From positions 1 through 58,104 of the forward strand of contig JACVCL010000005.1 in NCBI GenBank assembly GCA_016742075.1: a DNA stretch of 58,104 bases, given 5' to 3'. A program made the translations under genes and the position numbers. The notes below the pieces were generated by a model. The model was not told the DNA's origin. It searched no databases and was given only the letters and a program-made list of their open reading frames with translations. Positions within the stretch are counted from its first letter, which is position 1; each line of letters opens with the position of its first letter. Source of the DNA: Phycisphaerales bacterium (lineage in GTDB: Bacteria; Planctomycetota; Phycisphaerae; Phycisphaerales; UBA1924). This document shows positions 44,017-52,532 of the stretch, piece by piece.

Positions 44017-44028
44017 TACCCTGACCCC
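44017..44028 (+). promoter_or_regulatory. Leaderless-type -10 element of the arginase-family gene
   Basis: TACCCT at 44017-44022, then gacccc, then ATG at 44029. TTGGCG at 43993-43998 could be a -35 with an 18-base spacer. No Shine-Dalgarno. Confidence 0.6.
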
Positions 44029-45048
44029 ATGCCCCGCACGGTGCTCCCGAACCCCCGCCAGCAGCCCCGCTTCTCCGGCCTCACCACCTTCGGCCGCTAC
44101 CCCCGCCTCGACGACGTCGCCCCCGAACACCGGCCGCTCGACTGGATCGTCTTCGGCGCACCCTTCGACAGCGGCGTGACCTATCGCCCCGGCGCCCGAT
44201 TCGGCCCACGCGCCATCCGCGCCGAATCCCAGTACCTCAAGCCCCACCACCTCGCCCACGCCGTCACCGTCACCGACGTGCTCTCCATCGCCGACGCCGG
44301 CGACGCACCCGTCCAGCCCTACGACCTCGCACGCAACGCCGAGGCCGTCGCCGCCTGGGTCTGCGCCCTGCCCGACGCCCCGCACGCCCGCCCGCTCATG
44401 CTCGGCGGCGACCACTCCAACACCCTCGCCAACCTCCGCGCCGCCCGCGCCCGCCGGGCGCTCAAGGGGCCCATGGCCCTGCTCCACTTCGACTCGCACC
44501 TCGACACCGTCGACCGCGTCTTCGACAGCGCCTATTCCCACGCCTCGCCCTTCATCCGCGCCATCGAAGAGGGCCTCATCGACCCCGCCCTCACCCTCAG
44601 CGTCGGCGTCAAGGGGCCGCTCAACTCCGCCGCCGACCTCGACTACCCACGCCGGCAGGGGCTCACGATCCTCACCTACGACGCCTGGCGCGCCGAGACC
44701 GCCGCCGGATCGCTCCCCTCGCGCACCATCGCCGCCTTCCTCGACCGCCTCCGCGCCGCCCGCGCCCCGGTTTACCTCACCTTCGACATCGACTGCATCG
44801 ACCCCGCCTTCGCCCCCGGCACCGGCACGCCCAGCGCCGGCGGCTTCACCTCCGCCGAGGCGCTCGCCCTCATCCGGGCCGTCGCCCCGGCCCTCGGCCC
44901 GCCAGGGGCCTCCGCTCCCCACCTCGTCGGGGCCGATGTCGTCGAAGTCCTCCCCGACCGCGACCCCGCCGGCATCACCGCCTTCCTCGCGGCCCACATC
45001 GCCTTCGAGATCCTCGCCCTCGACGCCGCCGCAACGGCCGGCCGATAG
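44029..45048 (+). CDS. Agmatinase/arginase-family ureohydrolase
   Basis: A 339-residue ureohydrolase that would release urea from a guanidino compound such as agmatine, arginine or guanidinobutyrate. The binuclear manganese ligands are in LGGDHSN, HFDSHLD (usually DAH.D) and DIDCIDPAFAPG. The segment GVTYRPGARFGPRAIR is typical of agmatinases and guanidinobutyrases rather than arginases. The exact substrate cannot be fixed. The start ATG 44029 is set by the leaderless -10; an upstream frame reading back through the terminator is rejected. A second arginine-catabolism entry in the window besides astA/astD. Confidence 0.92.
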   Translation: MPRTVLPNPRQQPRFSGLTTFGRYPRLDDVAPEHRPLDWIVFGAPFDSGVTYRPGARFGPRAIRAESQYLKPHHLAHAVTVTDVLSIADAGDAPVQPYDLARNAEAVAAWVCALPDAPHARPLMLGGDHSNTLANLRAARARRALKGPMALLHFDSHLDTVDRVFDSAYSHASPFIRAIEEGLIDPALTLSVGVKGPLNSAADLDYPRRQGLTILTYDAWRAETAAGSLPSRTIAAFLDRLRAARAPVYLTFDIDCIDPAFAPGTGTPSAGGFTSAEALALIRAVAPALGPPGASAPHLVGADVVEVLPDRDPAGITAFLAAHIAFEILALDAAATAGR

Positions 45049-45455
45049 CCATCCACAGGCCCCCGGCGATCATCGGGACCGATGACCGTATATCCGGGGT
45101 CGTGCGCAAAAAATTTGCGCCGAACAATCGTCGGAGACTCAGCCAGCCCGCCGCCCAATGTTCGGGCGGCCGCTGCCGCGGCCTTTGCTTGAGCGTTGCA
45201 CGCCAGCCACTTTGGCGTATTCCCGACGGTTTACCCTGCGCGGCTTGGTCAAGTTCCGGGACCAAAATCTGGCCCCTTCGGTTGCACCCGCCCCGGATGG
45301 GGTTACTCTTTGAATTCAGCGCCCGTTTCCGAGGGCGATGCAGCACCGGGGTTCGGGAGACTCCGGGTCCACATCGGTTGGTTTTTGTTCGCAACTCCGG
45401 GCGAGGTATGCCGTGGGCCACCGGGGTCCCGGCCGCAAGAAGAGAAAGGGACAGA
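45049..45455. other. Leader region of the giant repeat-protein gene (407 bases)
   Basis: No credible gene. Notable elements are a 7-3-7 inverted repeat gcgcaaa-aaa-tttgcgc at 45104-45120 and the sequence tatatccggggt just before it. The region is less GC-rich than its surroundings, with several T-rich stretches (ttactctttgaattc, ttggtttttgttcg). AAAGGG lies seven bases before the ATG at 45456. It probably holds a long regulated leader. Confidence 0.5.
45104..45120. promoter_or_regulatory. AT-centred inverted repeat, possible operator
   Basis: gcgcaaa and tttgcgc flank AAA. The tatat at 45090-45094 lies just before it. It is 335 bases upstream of the large exported protein gene. Confidence 0.35.
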
Positions 45456-48400
45456 ATGATGAGCAAGTCTCGAACCGTGAGCGCCCTGGCGGGTCTGGCG
45501 CTCGGCGTCGGCGCCGCCGCGGGCGCGTCGGCGCAGTGCACCCCCGTCTGGGCCACGAACTTCCTGCCTCCGACCGTCAGTCTCGCCGGCACCCCCGGCG
45601 TCAGCGGTTCCGTTTTCGCCGTCTGCGTCCACGACGACGGCGTGAACGGCCCCTCGATCTACGTCGGCGGCTCCTTCACCACGGCCAGCGGCAACACCGC
45701 CGCCGGCGTGGCCCGCTGGAACGGCACCCAGTTCGTCGCCGTCGGCCCCGTCACCAACCAGATCAACACCACCGTCAACTCGCTGGTCTCCTTCGACGAA
45801 GACGGCCCCGGCCCCCTGCCCGCCCGCCTCTTCGCCGGCGGCAGCTTCACCACCGGCGGCACCCCCGCCGTCACCTACAACCGCATCGCCCGCTGGAACG
45901 GCACCATCTGGGAGCCGCTCCCCGGCGCCGCCGGCAACGGTCTCAACAGCACCGTCAACCAGATGGCCGTCTGGGATGAGGACGGCGCCGGCCCCAACCC
46001 GCCCCGCCTGTTCATCGGCGGCGCCTTCACCGCCTCCACCGGCGGCGCCGCCAACAGCCTCAACCGCATCGCCCGCTGGGACGGCACCTCGTTCACCCCC
46101 GTCGGCACCGGCACCGGCGCCCTGCTCAACGGCGTCAGCAGCACCGTGCAGGTCGTCAAGGTCATGAGCGGCGTCCCCGGCTCCACCAGCGAGGGCCTCT
46201 GGCTCGGCGGCGCCTTCAGCACCGTCGCCGCCAGCGGCGGCCCGCTCACCGCCACCGGCATCGCCAAGTGGGACGGCACCGCCTACTCCCGCATCGGCAC
46301 CGGCATCGGCTCCACCAGCGTCCGCACCATGGAGGTCTTCGACGAGGACGGCGCCGGCCCCAACCCCGCCCGCCTCTTCGTCGGCGGATCGTTCACCAGC
46401 GGCTTCGGCATCACCACCCCCACCACGACCGTCAACCGCATCGTCGCGTGGGACGGCACCGCGTGGGCCCGCCCCGCCGCCTTCGGCGACGCCGGGTTCG
46501 CCGATTGGGTCCGCTGGATGACCCTCTGGGACGACGACGGCGCCGGCCCCAACCCGCCCGCCCTCTACATCGTGGGCGACTTCCTCTCCTACGGCTCGCC
46601 CGCCGTCACCGTCAACCGCGTGCTCAAGTACGACGGCACCACGGTCTCGATGCTCAACAGCTCGAACAACGACTGGACCTTCTTCGCCTACCCGAACCCC
46701 ACCGCCAACGAGCTCCTCGTTGGCGGCCTCTTCACCACCTCCGGCAGCCCCGCCATCACCACCAACCGCATCGCCCGGTGGAACGGCACCTCGTGGTCGG
46801 CCTTCGTGCCGCCACCCCCGCCCCCGCCCCCGGTCGGCTACGGCCTCAACGGCCAGATCCTCGCCTCCGTCATCTGGGACGACGACGGCGCCGGCCCCAA
46901 CCCGCCTGCCCTCTTCGTCGCCGGCACCTTCACGCAGGCCAATAACGCCGGCACCAACGTCACCATGAACCGCGTCGCCAAGTGGACCGGCGTCCCCGGT
47001 GGCTGGCAGGCCCTCGGCCCCGGCGTCGGCGCGGGCGTCGTCTGGGACATGATCCCCTTCGATCCGGACGGCGCCGGCCCGCTCCCCGAGGAACTCGTGA
47101 TCTGCGGCACCGGCTTCTCCACCATCGGCTCGACCACCGTCAACTCCGTCGCCAAGTGGAACGGCACCACCTGGTCGGCCCTGGGCACCGGCCTGGGCTT
47201 CAACAGCGACGTCGCCTACCGCCTGCTGGTCTGGGATGAGGACGGCGCCGGCCCCAACCCCGCCCGCCTGTTCATGGGCGGCAGCTTCTACGGCACCGTC
47301 GGCGGCACTAACGCCGTCGGCGGCGTGCTCAACACCGACGGCCTGGCCCGCTGGAACGGCACCGCCTGGTCCTCAGTCGCCGGCAGCTTCCCCACCAGCG
47401 CCTTCGGCTTCGTTTCCGGCCTTGAGGCCTTCGATCCCGACGGCGCCGGCCCGCTGCCCGAGTCGCTCTTCGTCGGCGGCAGCTTCAGCGCCACCCGCAC
47501 CCTCACCGGCATCACCAACCTTGCCCGCTTCGACCCGGTGGCCAACGCCTGGTCGTCCGTCCCCGGCGCCGCCTTCGTCACCGCCAGCGAGTACATCGGC
47601 CAGATCCTCCGCGACGGCAACCGCCTCGTGCTCAACGGCATCTTCACCAACGGCGCCGCCACCGCCGGCGCCAACAACATCGTGACCCTCGACGACACCG
47701 GCGTCTGGGCCCCCCTGGGCACCGGCACTTCGGGCAACCTCGGCACCGCCACCTCCCCGGAGGTCTGGCAGACCATCAAGCACGACTTCGACGGCCCCGG
47801 GCCCCAGCCCGCGGTGCTCATCGCCGTCGGCTCCTTCACCAGCCCCGGCAGCGGCATCGCCGCCTGGAACGGCACCTCCTGGTCGCCCGTCGGCAGCGGC
47901 GCCGACAAGGTCGTCAACACCGTGGTCTCCTTCGTCGATGGCATCGGCAGCCCGGGCGTGCCCGCCCTCTACGTCGGCGGCTTCTTCGACAACGTCTCCT
48001 CCGGCCCCGCCGTCGCCTCCTCCCGCATCGGCCGCTTCGGCTGCGAGACCGTGGCCACCCCGCCGGGCGCCTTCACCCTCAGCACCCCCACCAACAACCA
48101 GCTCATCGCCAAGCTGCCCGTCCCCGCCAGCCTGAGGCCCGACTTCTCGTGGACCGCCTCCGCCGGCGCCGCCACCTACACCATCGAGGTCACCACCCCC
48201 GCCGACACATCCTTCACCACGCCCGTCGTGGTCCAGACCGGCATCACCGGTCTCTCGGCCACCCTGGGCACCGACCTGGCCTACGCCACCAAGTACCTCG
48301 CCCGCGTCCGCGCGGTCAACCCCAACGGCTCCACCACCGCCAGCCCGGCTTCGGTCCTCATCGGCATCAAGTGCCAGGCCGACGTCGACAACAACGGCGC

Positions 48401-48551
48401 GGTCGGCGCCAACGACCTCTCGCTCGTCCTCACCGCCTTCGGCACCTCCTGCGTCTGCTCCGCCGACGTCGACGGCAACGGCTCGGTCGGCGCCAACGAC
48501 CTCTCCCTCCTCCTCACCGCCTTCGGCAACTGCTCGATCACCCTGCCGTGA
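45456..48551 (+). CDS. Large exported repeat protein with FN3-like and dockerin-like C-terminus
   Basis: A 1031-residue secreted protein. Signal peptide: MMSKSRTVSALAGLALGVGAAAGASAQ. Residues ~45-865 hold about fourteen repeats of 55-70 residues, each with a core such as DEDGAGPNPARLFVGGSF followed by RIARWNGTSW. This is a beta-propeller-like arrangement in which the Asp-rich D-x-D-G loop may bind calcium. A fibronectin-III-like domain follows (LRPDFSWTASAGAATYTIEV ... KYLARVRAVNPNGS). The end has two dockerin-like segments, ADVDNNGAVGANDL and ADVDGNGSVGANDL, each followed by a conserved LTAFG. AAAGGG precedes the ATG. Probably a surface or extracellular-matrix protein. A terminator follows. 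Confidence 0.88.
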   Translation: MMSKSRTVSALAGLALGVGAAAGASAQCTPVWATNFLPPTVSLAGTPGVSGSVFAVCVHDDGVNGPSIYVGGSFTTASGNTAAGVARWNGTQFVAVGPVTNQINTTVNSLVSFDEDGPGPLPARLFAGGSFTTGGTPAVTYNRIARWNGTIWEPLPGAAGNGLNSTVNQMAVWDEDGAGPNPPRLFIGGAFTASTGGAANSLNRIARWDGTSFTPVGTGTGALLNGVSSTVQVVKVMSGVPGSTSEGLWLGGAFSTVAASGGPLTATGIAKWDGTAYSRIGTGIGSTSVRTMEVFDEDGAGPNPARLFVGGSFTSGFGITTPTTTVNRIVAWDGTAWARPAAFGDAGFADWVRWMTLWDDDGAGPNPPALYIVGDFLSYGSPAVTVNRVLKYDGTTVSMLNSSNNDWTFFAYPNPTANELLVGGLFTTSGSPAITTNRIARWNGTSWSAFVPPPPPPPPVGYGLNGQILASVIWDDDGAGPNPPALFVAGTFTQANNAGTNVTMNRVAKWTGVPGGWQALGPGVGAGVVWDMIPFDPDGAGPLPEELVICGTGFSTIGSTTVNSVAKWNGTTWSALGTGLGFNSDVAYRLLVWDEDGAGPNPARLFMGGSFYGTVGGTNAVGGVLNTDGLARWNGTAWSSVAGSFPTSAFGFVSGLEAFDPDGAGPLPESLFVGGSFSATRTLTGITNLARFDPVANAWSSVPGAAFVTASEYIGQILRDGNRLVLNGIFTNGAATAGANNIVTLDDTGVWAPLGTGTSGNLGTATSPEVWQTIKHDFDGPGPQPAVLIAVGSFTSPGSGIAAWNGTSWSPVGSGADKVVNTVVSFVDGIGSPGVPALYVGGFFDNVSSGPAVASSRIGRFGCETVATPPGAFTLSTPTNNQLIAKLPVPASLRPDFSWTASAGAATYTIEVTTPADTSFTTPVVVQTGITGLSATLGTDLAYATKYLARVRAVNPNGSTTASPASVLIGIKCQADVDNNGAVGANDLSLVLTAFGTSCVCSADVDGNGSVGANDLSLLLTAFGNCSITLP

Positions 48552-48590
48552 CCGGCTGACCGAAGTCCACAATCTCCAAACGCATCACGC

Positions 48591-48624
48591 ACGGCCCAGG
48601 GGCCCAACCCCTGGGCCGTTTTCC
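48591..48624 (+). terminator. Rho-independent terminator of the giant repeat-protein gene
   Basis: A 12-bp stem acggcccagggg with cccctgggccgt, five-base loop, then TTTCCTG. It is placed 40 bases after the stop codon. Confidence 0.88.
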
Positions 48625-48631
48625 TGCGCCC

Positions 48632-49426
48632 TCACCGCCCCCGCAGGGCCAGAATCAGCTCCACCTTCCCCGTCTGCTCCTCCAGACGCCGCGCGATCTC
48701 CACAGGCGTCAGCCCCTCGTCGGCCAGTTCCAGCACGCGCCGACTGAGCGGGTCCGACGCGTCGTCGCGGTAGCGCGGGGCGCCCCCCCGCCGGGGCCAG
48801 CCGCTCTCCGTCTCACCCCCCTCACCACCCGCGCCGCCGCGCGCACCCGTTTCACTCGAACGATCGCCGCCTTCCGCCGCCGCGCCGGCCGACTCATCCA
48901 ACCGTTCGAGCAGCCCCGCCAGCAGCTTCAGCCGCTCATCGGCCTGCACGATCAGCCGCTCCAGCCGCGCCGCCCGGTCATCGATCAGCCCGGCCGACTC
49001 CCGCGTCACCGCCCGCGCATCGGCGATGAAATGCCGCAGCTCCTCGGCCGCGCCCGCCGCCGCGCGCGACTCCTCACCCCCGACCCCGCGCCCCGCGACC
49101 CCAACCCCAACCCCAACCCCAACCTTGCCGCTCTTCTCGGCCCTCGCCCCGCGCACCGGCCCGTCCGTCCCGTCCAGCACCCGCCGAAGCCGACGCCGGA
49201 ACAGGAACGACCAAACCCGCGGCGTCGCCCAGATCCCCCCCGCCGCGGCGAGCGCCACGCCGGTCAGCCCCAGCAGCGCCGTATTGATCGACACCAGCCC
49301 GCCCAAACGCCCGCCCTCGGGCGGCGCCTGAGCGATCAGCCAGGGAAGTTGATCGGCGAAAAGCGGCAACTCGGCGGCGCCTCCGTGCGCGGAACAGCAA
49401 TCCCCGTCCTCCGGACGTGTGGCCAC
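48632..49426 (-). CDS. Membrane protein with coiled coil and C-terminal helix-turn-helix-like domain
   Basis: A protein of up to 264 residues with one transmembrane helix (SINTALLGLTGVALAAAGGIWA) followed by an Arg-rich stretch. Next comes a Gly/Val-alternating linker, and then a helical, probably coiled-coil segment (EELRHFIADARAVTRESAGLIDDRAARLERLIVQADERLKLL). The C-terminus SRRVLELADEGLTPVEIARRLEEQTGKVELIL resembles the helix-turn-helix of DUF2802/DUF6115-like proteins. Function unknown. The start is uncertain: GTG at 49426 is used here; a TTG at 49369 with GGAGG upstream is a good alternative giving 245 residues. Divergent from tilS. Confidence 0.65.
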   Translation of the reverse strand: MATRPEDGDCCSAHGGAAELPLFADQLPWLIAQAPPEGGRLGGLVSINTALLGLTGVALAAAGGIWATPRVWSFLFRRRLRRVLDGTDGPVRGARAEKSGKVGVGVGVGVAGRGVGGEESRAAAGAAEELRHFIADARAVTRESAGLIDDRAARLERLIVQADERLKLLAGLLERLDESAGAAAEGGDRSSETGARGGAGGEGGETESGWPRRGGAPRYRDDASDPLSRRVLELADEGLTPVEIARRLEEQTGKVELILALRGR

Positions 49427-49558
49427 TGCGCTTGCATCGGTAACATTTGCCGATCGCGATGACAAATCCCCCGACCCCCTCCCGCCCGATTCGGCCCACC
49501 CCGCCGTCAGCCGGCGGCGGCGTCCGAGCGCGCGGTGCCGAAGCAGGTGCCGAGGTGG

Positions 49559-49598
49559 CGGGGATGGTTGGGGCGTTGGGGGGGGGAGGGGGGGTTGG
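49559..49598 (+). repeat. G-rich tract at the tilS 5' end
   Basis: Runs of four to nine G separated by T, C or A. It overlaps the proposed tilS N-terminus, which would encode a poly-Gly stretch. It closely resembles the tracts at 26755 and 33584. Confidence 0.65.
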
Positions 49599-50619
49599 CC
49601 GGAATCACCCGGTCGTCCGCCGCATCGTCCACACCTGGCGGATGCTGACCGATGAATCGCCAACCCGCGACACCTTGATCGCTGTCTCCGGCGGGGCCGA
49701 CTCGTGCGCGCTGCTCCTCGCCTTCGCCGCGGCCAACCGGGGGCGGCCGGGGCGGGGCAAGGGCCGCATCGCCGCGGCCCACATCCTGCACGCCCACCGG
49801 CCCGACGAGGCCACCCTCGCCGACGCCGCGTTCGTCGGCGAACTCGCCGCCGCGCTCGATGTGCCGCTCGAAGTGATCGACCTCCGCGCCCGCCCGCCCG
49901 GCTCGGAGTCCAACGCCGAGGCCCGCGACCGCCGCCGGCGCTACGCCGCCCTCGCCCGCCTGGCCCGGCGCTGGCGCATGCCCTTTGTCGCCACCGCGCA
50001 CCACGCCGGCGACCAGCTCGAGACGGTGCTGCTGGGCCTCATCCGCGGCGCCGGGCCCGCGGCTTTGGGCGGCGTGGCCGAGCGCCGGGCGCTCGCCGAG
50101 GGCGTCACGCTCATCCGGCCCATGCTGGGGCTCTCGCGTGCCGACGCCGAGCGGCTGTGCCGCGACGCCGGCGTCCGCTGGCGCGAGGACGCCACCAACG
50201 CCGACCCCGCGCGGGCCCGCGCGGCGCTCCGCCACGGCCCCGCGGCGGGCCTGCTGGCCATGCGCCCGGGCGCCGCCGAGCGCGCCGCCCGCTCGGCACG
50301 CATGCTGCGCGAGGCCGGCCGGCTCATCGCCGACGCCGCGGCCCGCGCCTTCGGCGGCGGCCCGTGCTGGCCCCGATCGCTGTTCCGCGAGCAGCCCGAG
50401 GTGGTCGCCGCCGAGGCCCTGCGCGCTGCGCTGCGGAGAGCGCTGGGCCCGGGCGCCCGCGGCGCCGGACGCATCGGGGCGCGCTGGCTCGACTCGGTCG
50501 TCACGGCCGCCCGCGGCCGCGGCACCGATCCGCGGACGTTCGTCGGCCCGCGCGGCCTGCGCGTCACGATCACCGCCCGCCGGGTGCGCGTCGACCGCGA
50601 GCAGCGCCCGGGGAAATGA
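49564..50619 (+). CDS. tilS: tRNA(Ile)-lysidine synthase
   Basis: Modifies the wobble cytidine of the CAU-anticodon tRNA-Ile to lysidine, which changes both amino-acid and codon identity; essential in most bacteria. The 351 residues include the ATP pyrophosphatase P-loop SGGADS, followed by HILHAHRPDEATLADAAFV, SNAEARDRRRRYAAL and FVATAHHAGDQLETVLLGLIRGAG, all typical of TilS. The C-terminal tRNA-binding domains of E. coli TilS (432 residues) are shortened. ATG 49564 is preceded by GAGGTGG, but the Gly-rich N-terminus it encodes is odd; ATG 49642 would be an alternative. Confidence 0.88.
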   Translation: MVGALGGGGGVGRNHPVVRRIVHTWRMLTDESPTRDTLIAVSGGADSCALLLAFAAANRGRPGRGKGRIAAAHILHAHRPDEATLADAAFVGELAAALDVPLEVIDLRARPPGSESNAEARDRRRRYAALARLARRWRMPFVATAHHAGDQLETVLLGLIRGAGPAALGGVAERRALAEGVTLIRPMLGLSRADAERLCRDAGVRWREDATNADPARARAALRHGPAAGLLAMRPGAAERAARSARMLREAGRLIADAAARAFGGGPCWPRSLFREQPEVVAAEALRAALRRALGPGARGAGRIGARWLDSVVTAARGRGTDPRTFVGPRGLRVTITARRVRVDREQRPGK

Positions 50620-50649
50620 AACCGGCCCGGTCGTTGTCGACCGGGCCGG
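50611..50649 (-). terminator. Bidirectional hairpin between tilS and the sigma factor
   Basis: A 12-bp stem ccggcccggtcg with cgaccgggccgg and TTGT loop lies between the convergent stops. On the minus strand it is followed by TTTCATTT, so it suits the sigma-factor gene best. Confidence 0.7.
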
Positions 50650-50701
50650 CGGAGGAGACTTGAGATCAAGCGGCAGCCGGAGGAGCCCCGCCGCCGTGCC
50701 G

Positions 50702-51841
50702 TCAGTTCAGAAGCAGGTCGAGCGGCAGGGGCTTGGCCTCGGCGGTCTGGCCGGGCAGGGGGGCGATGCCGGCGGCCTGCGCCGCCAGCTCGGCCTGCTC
50801 GGGCTTGAGCGTGCCGAGGAACTTGGCCTCGAGCTGGAGACGGATCTTCTCCATGGCCTTGTTCTGGATCTGCCGCACCCGCTCCTTGGTCACACCGATG
50901 ATCTGGCCGACCTGCTCGAGGGTCATCGGCTTCTCGTCGGGGTTGGCGCCCTCGAGCCGGAAGCGGTGCTCGATGACCGTCTTCTCGATCTCCGAGAGGT
51001 CGCAGCGGTTCTCGGTGACGATGCGCCGGACCTCGGCCGCGGCATCGGAGACGAACTCGGCCCGCTTGGTGTCGGTGAAGTTCGACTTCTCGAGCTTGGG
51101 GTCAAAGTCCGTCGGGAAGCGCTGGCGGTACTTGCTGAGCTTCATGCCCTGGCGGCTGAAGGCCTTGAGGATGGCCCGGCACGCGTAGGTCGAGAACTTG
51201 AAGCCGCGTTCGCAGTCGAACTTATCGACCGCGCGGAGCAGCGCCATGTTCCCCTCCGAGATCAGGTCGGCGAAGTCGACCTCGCTCATGCGCGTGCGCT
51301 TGGCCATCGCCAGCACCAGCGCCAGGTTGGTCTCGGCGATCTGCTCGCGCAGCTCGTCGGCCTTGCGGTACCAGCGCAGCAGCACCTCGCACTGCTCGTG
51401 CGTGGGCCGGCCGGTCTCCGACTTCTTGATGTCCTGCTGGATCTGCCAGATCTGGCACCGCGCGTAGTTGAACTGCAGGAAGAGGATCCGCTCCTCCGCC
51501 GCCGTCAGGATCACCTGCTCGGTGGTCTTGGGCAGACGCGCCCGGCCACCGCCGATGTCGTCCATCACCGGGTGGTACCACGACGCGTCGGGCTTCTTCA
51601 CGTCCGCCGCGTCCTCGTAGATCTTCTTCTCGGCGTCCTTCACGTAGAACGCCTTGTTGTCGATGAAGTCCTGCTCCTCGGCGAGCAACTGCTTGAGGAT
51701 CCGCTCCTCCTCAGCCGAGAAAGTCCGGCGCGCGGCCTTGGCCGCCGCCGCCGTCGGCGCCACCGCCACACCCTTCCGCCCGCGCACACGGGCGAGCGGC
51801 GAGTTGGCGGCGAAGCGCGGGCTGGTGATCCGGTCGTTCAT
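50702..51841 (-). CDS. Divergent RpoD-like sigma-70 family factor
   Basis: A 379-residue sigma factor. Residues 1-130 are an unusual N-terminal region without region 1.1 similarity. Region 2 is recognisable: ETNLALVLAMAKRTRMSEVDFADLISEGNMALLRAVDKFDCERGFKFSTYACRAI. The part normally contacting the -10 (YATWWIRQAITR in RpoD) reads YACRAILKAFSRQG. Region 3 is very short. Region 4 has LSEIEKTVIEHRF and the helix-turn-helix MTLEQVGQIIGVTKERVRQIQNKAMEKIR. It is probably a specialised sigma of a planctomycete-type group rather than the housekeeping one. GGAAGGA lies about six bases before the ATG. Confidence 0.9.
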   Translation of the reverse strand: MNDRITSPRFAANSPLARVRGRKGVAVAPTAAAAKAARRTFSAEEERILKQLLAEEQDFIDNKAFYVKDAEKKIYEDAADVKKPDASWYHPVMDDIGGGRARLPKTTEQVILTAAEERILFLQFNYARCQIWQIQQDIKKSETGRPTHEQCEVLLRWYRKADELREQIAETNLALVLAMAKRTRMSEVDFADLISEGNMALLRAVDKFDCERGFKFSTYACRAILKAFSRQGMKLSKYRQRFPTDFDPKLEKSNFTDTKRAEFVSDAAAEVRRIVTENRCDLSEIEKTVIEHRFRLEGANPDEKPMTLEQVGQIIGVTKERVRQIQNKAMEKIRLQLEAKFLGTLKPEQAELAAQAAGIAPLPGQTAEAKPLPLDLLLN

Positions 51842-52532
51842 GGCTCGTCCTTCCGCTTCGTCTCGGAAGCGTTCGGGTGGTGGGCGGGAGCGTGACGAAA
51901 CCGGTCGCTCACGGCACTCATGCGACCCCGGCCCGACCACTCCGGCTCCCCCGGAAGCGATCGGACCCCGAAGCACTCATCTCTCTACCCTCAGACGCGC
52001 GGGGCCGGCGAACGTCGCCACAAACAACCCCGGAAAGCGCCGTCTTCTTGGGCTTTCGCCCGTGGACTACCCCTTTGTACGGGTAACCCGCGGGCCGGTT
52101 CAGGTCTTTCCGAGAATGATTCTAAACTGGATATCGGAAGACGCAAGCAAGCCGTAGGAAAACTGCCTACAAACGGATTCGGGAAGGCCGGAATTCGGCG
52201 AATCTCCCGGGAATGTGCCACGATATTCGGCAGAAGCAACGCCCAGCCGAGTTATCCACGGAAATTTCCTGTTCTGGGGAAAGCCCCGGGGGGCCATCCC
52301 GGGAAACGCGCGGCCGCGGAACGCCCGAGGCCGGATTCAGGGGGCCGAAACCAAGGGCTCCGGCCGCGAGGGAGTTCGTCCGCGGCCATGGCCCCGGATG
52401 CCCCCTCGGGGCGGGCGCGGTAGGGTGGCGAACCCGCCCGACGGCGGCTCCCTCTTCGTGCGTCCGCGCCGGACGCCACGGCCGAAATCCGGGGGCCGCC
52501 GGGCCCCGCCCGGGGGCAACAGGAGACCACCC
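51842..52532. other. Intergenic region between the sigma factor and sod (691 bases)
   Basis: The longest gene-free stretch. Bases ~52080-52290 are much less GC-rich than the rest of the window. Features are an 11-base inverted repeat agaat-g-attct at 52113-52123, a perfect palindrome ggaaatttcc at 52260-52269, and a DnaA-box-like ttatccacg at 52252-52260. Small open frames of 60-80 codons on both strands have no start signals or recognisable content. This is probably a regulatory region for the sigma-factor gene and sod, and possibly a small RNA. Confidence 0.55.

Noticed and set aside
43987-44028. Upstream extension of the arginase-family protein
   Set aside because: It would start inside the preceding terminator; the leaderless -10 at 44017 fixes the ATG at 44029.
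45456-48551. CRISPR-like repeat array in the repeated gacggcgccggcccc segments
   Set aside because: The repeats are in frame, irregularly spaced by 150-350 bases and explained by protein repeats.
52252-52260. DnaA box ttatccacg as evidence for a replication origin
   Set aside because: A single imperfect box, no dnaA, dnaN or gyrB nearby and no box cluster.
51991-52297. Small frames of 60-80 codons in the sigma factor-sod spacer
   Set aside because: No ribosome-binding site or leaderless -10, no domain, and overlap of several frames; more likely non-coding.
52240-52420. Possible RNase P RNA or other classic structured RNA (ggggaaagcccc)
   Set aside because: The invariant RNase P P4 segments were not found and no tmRNA or SRP core is present.
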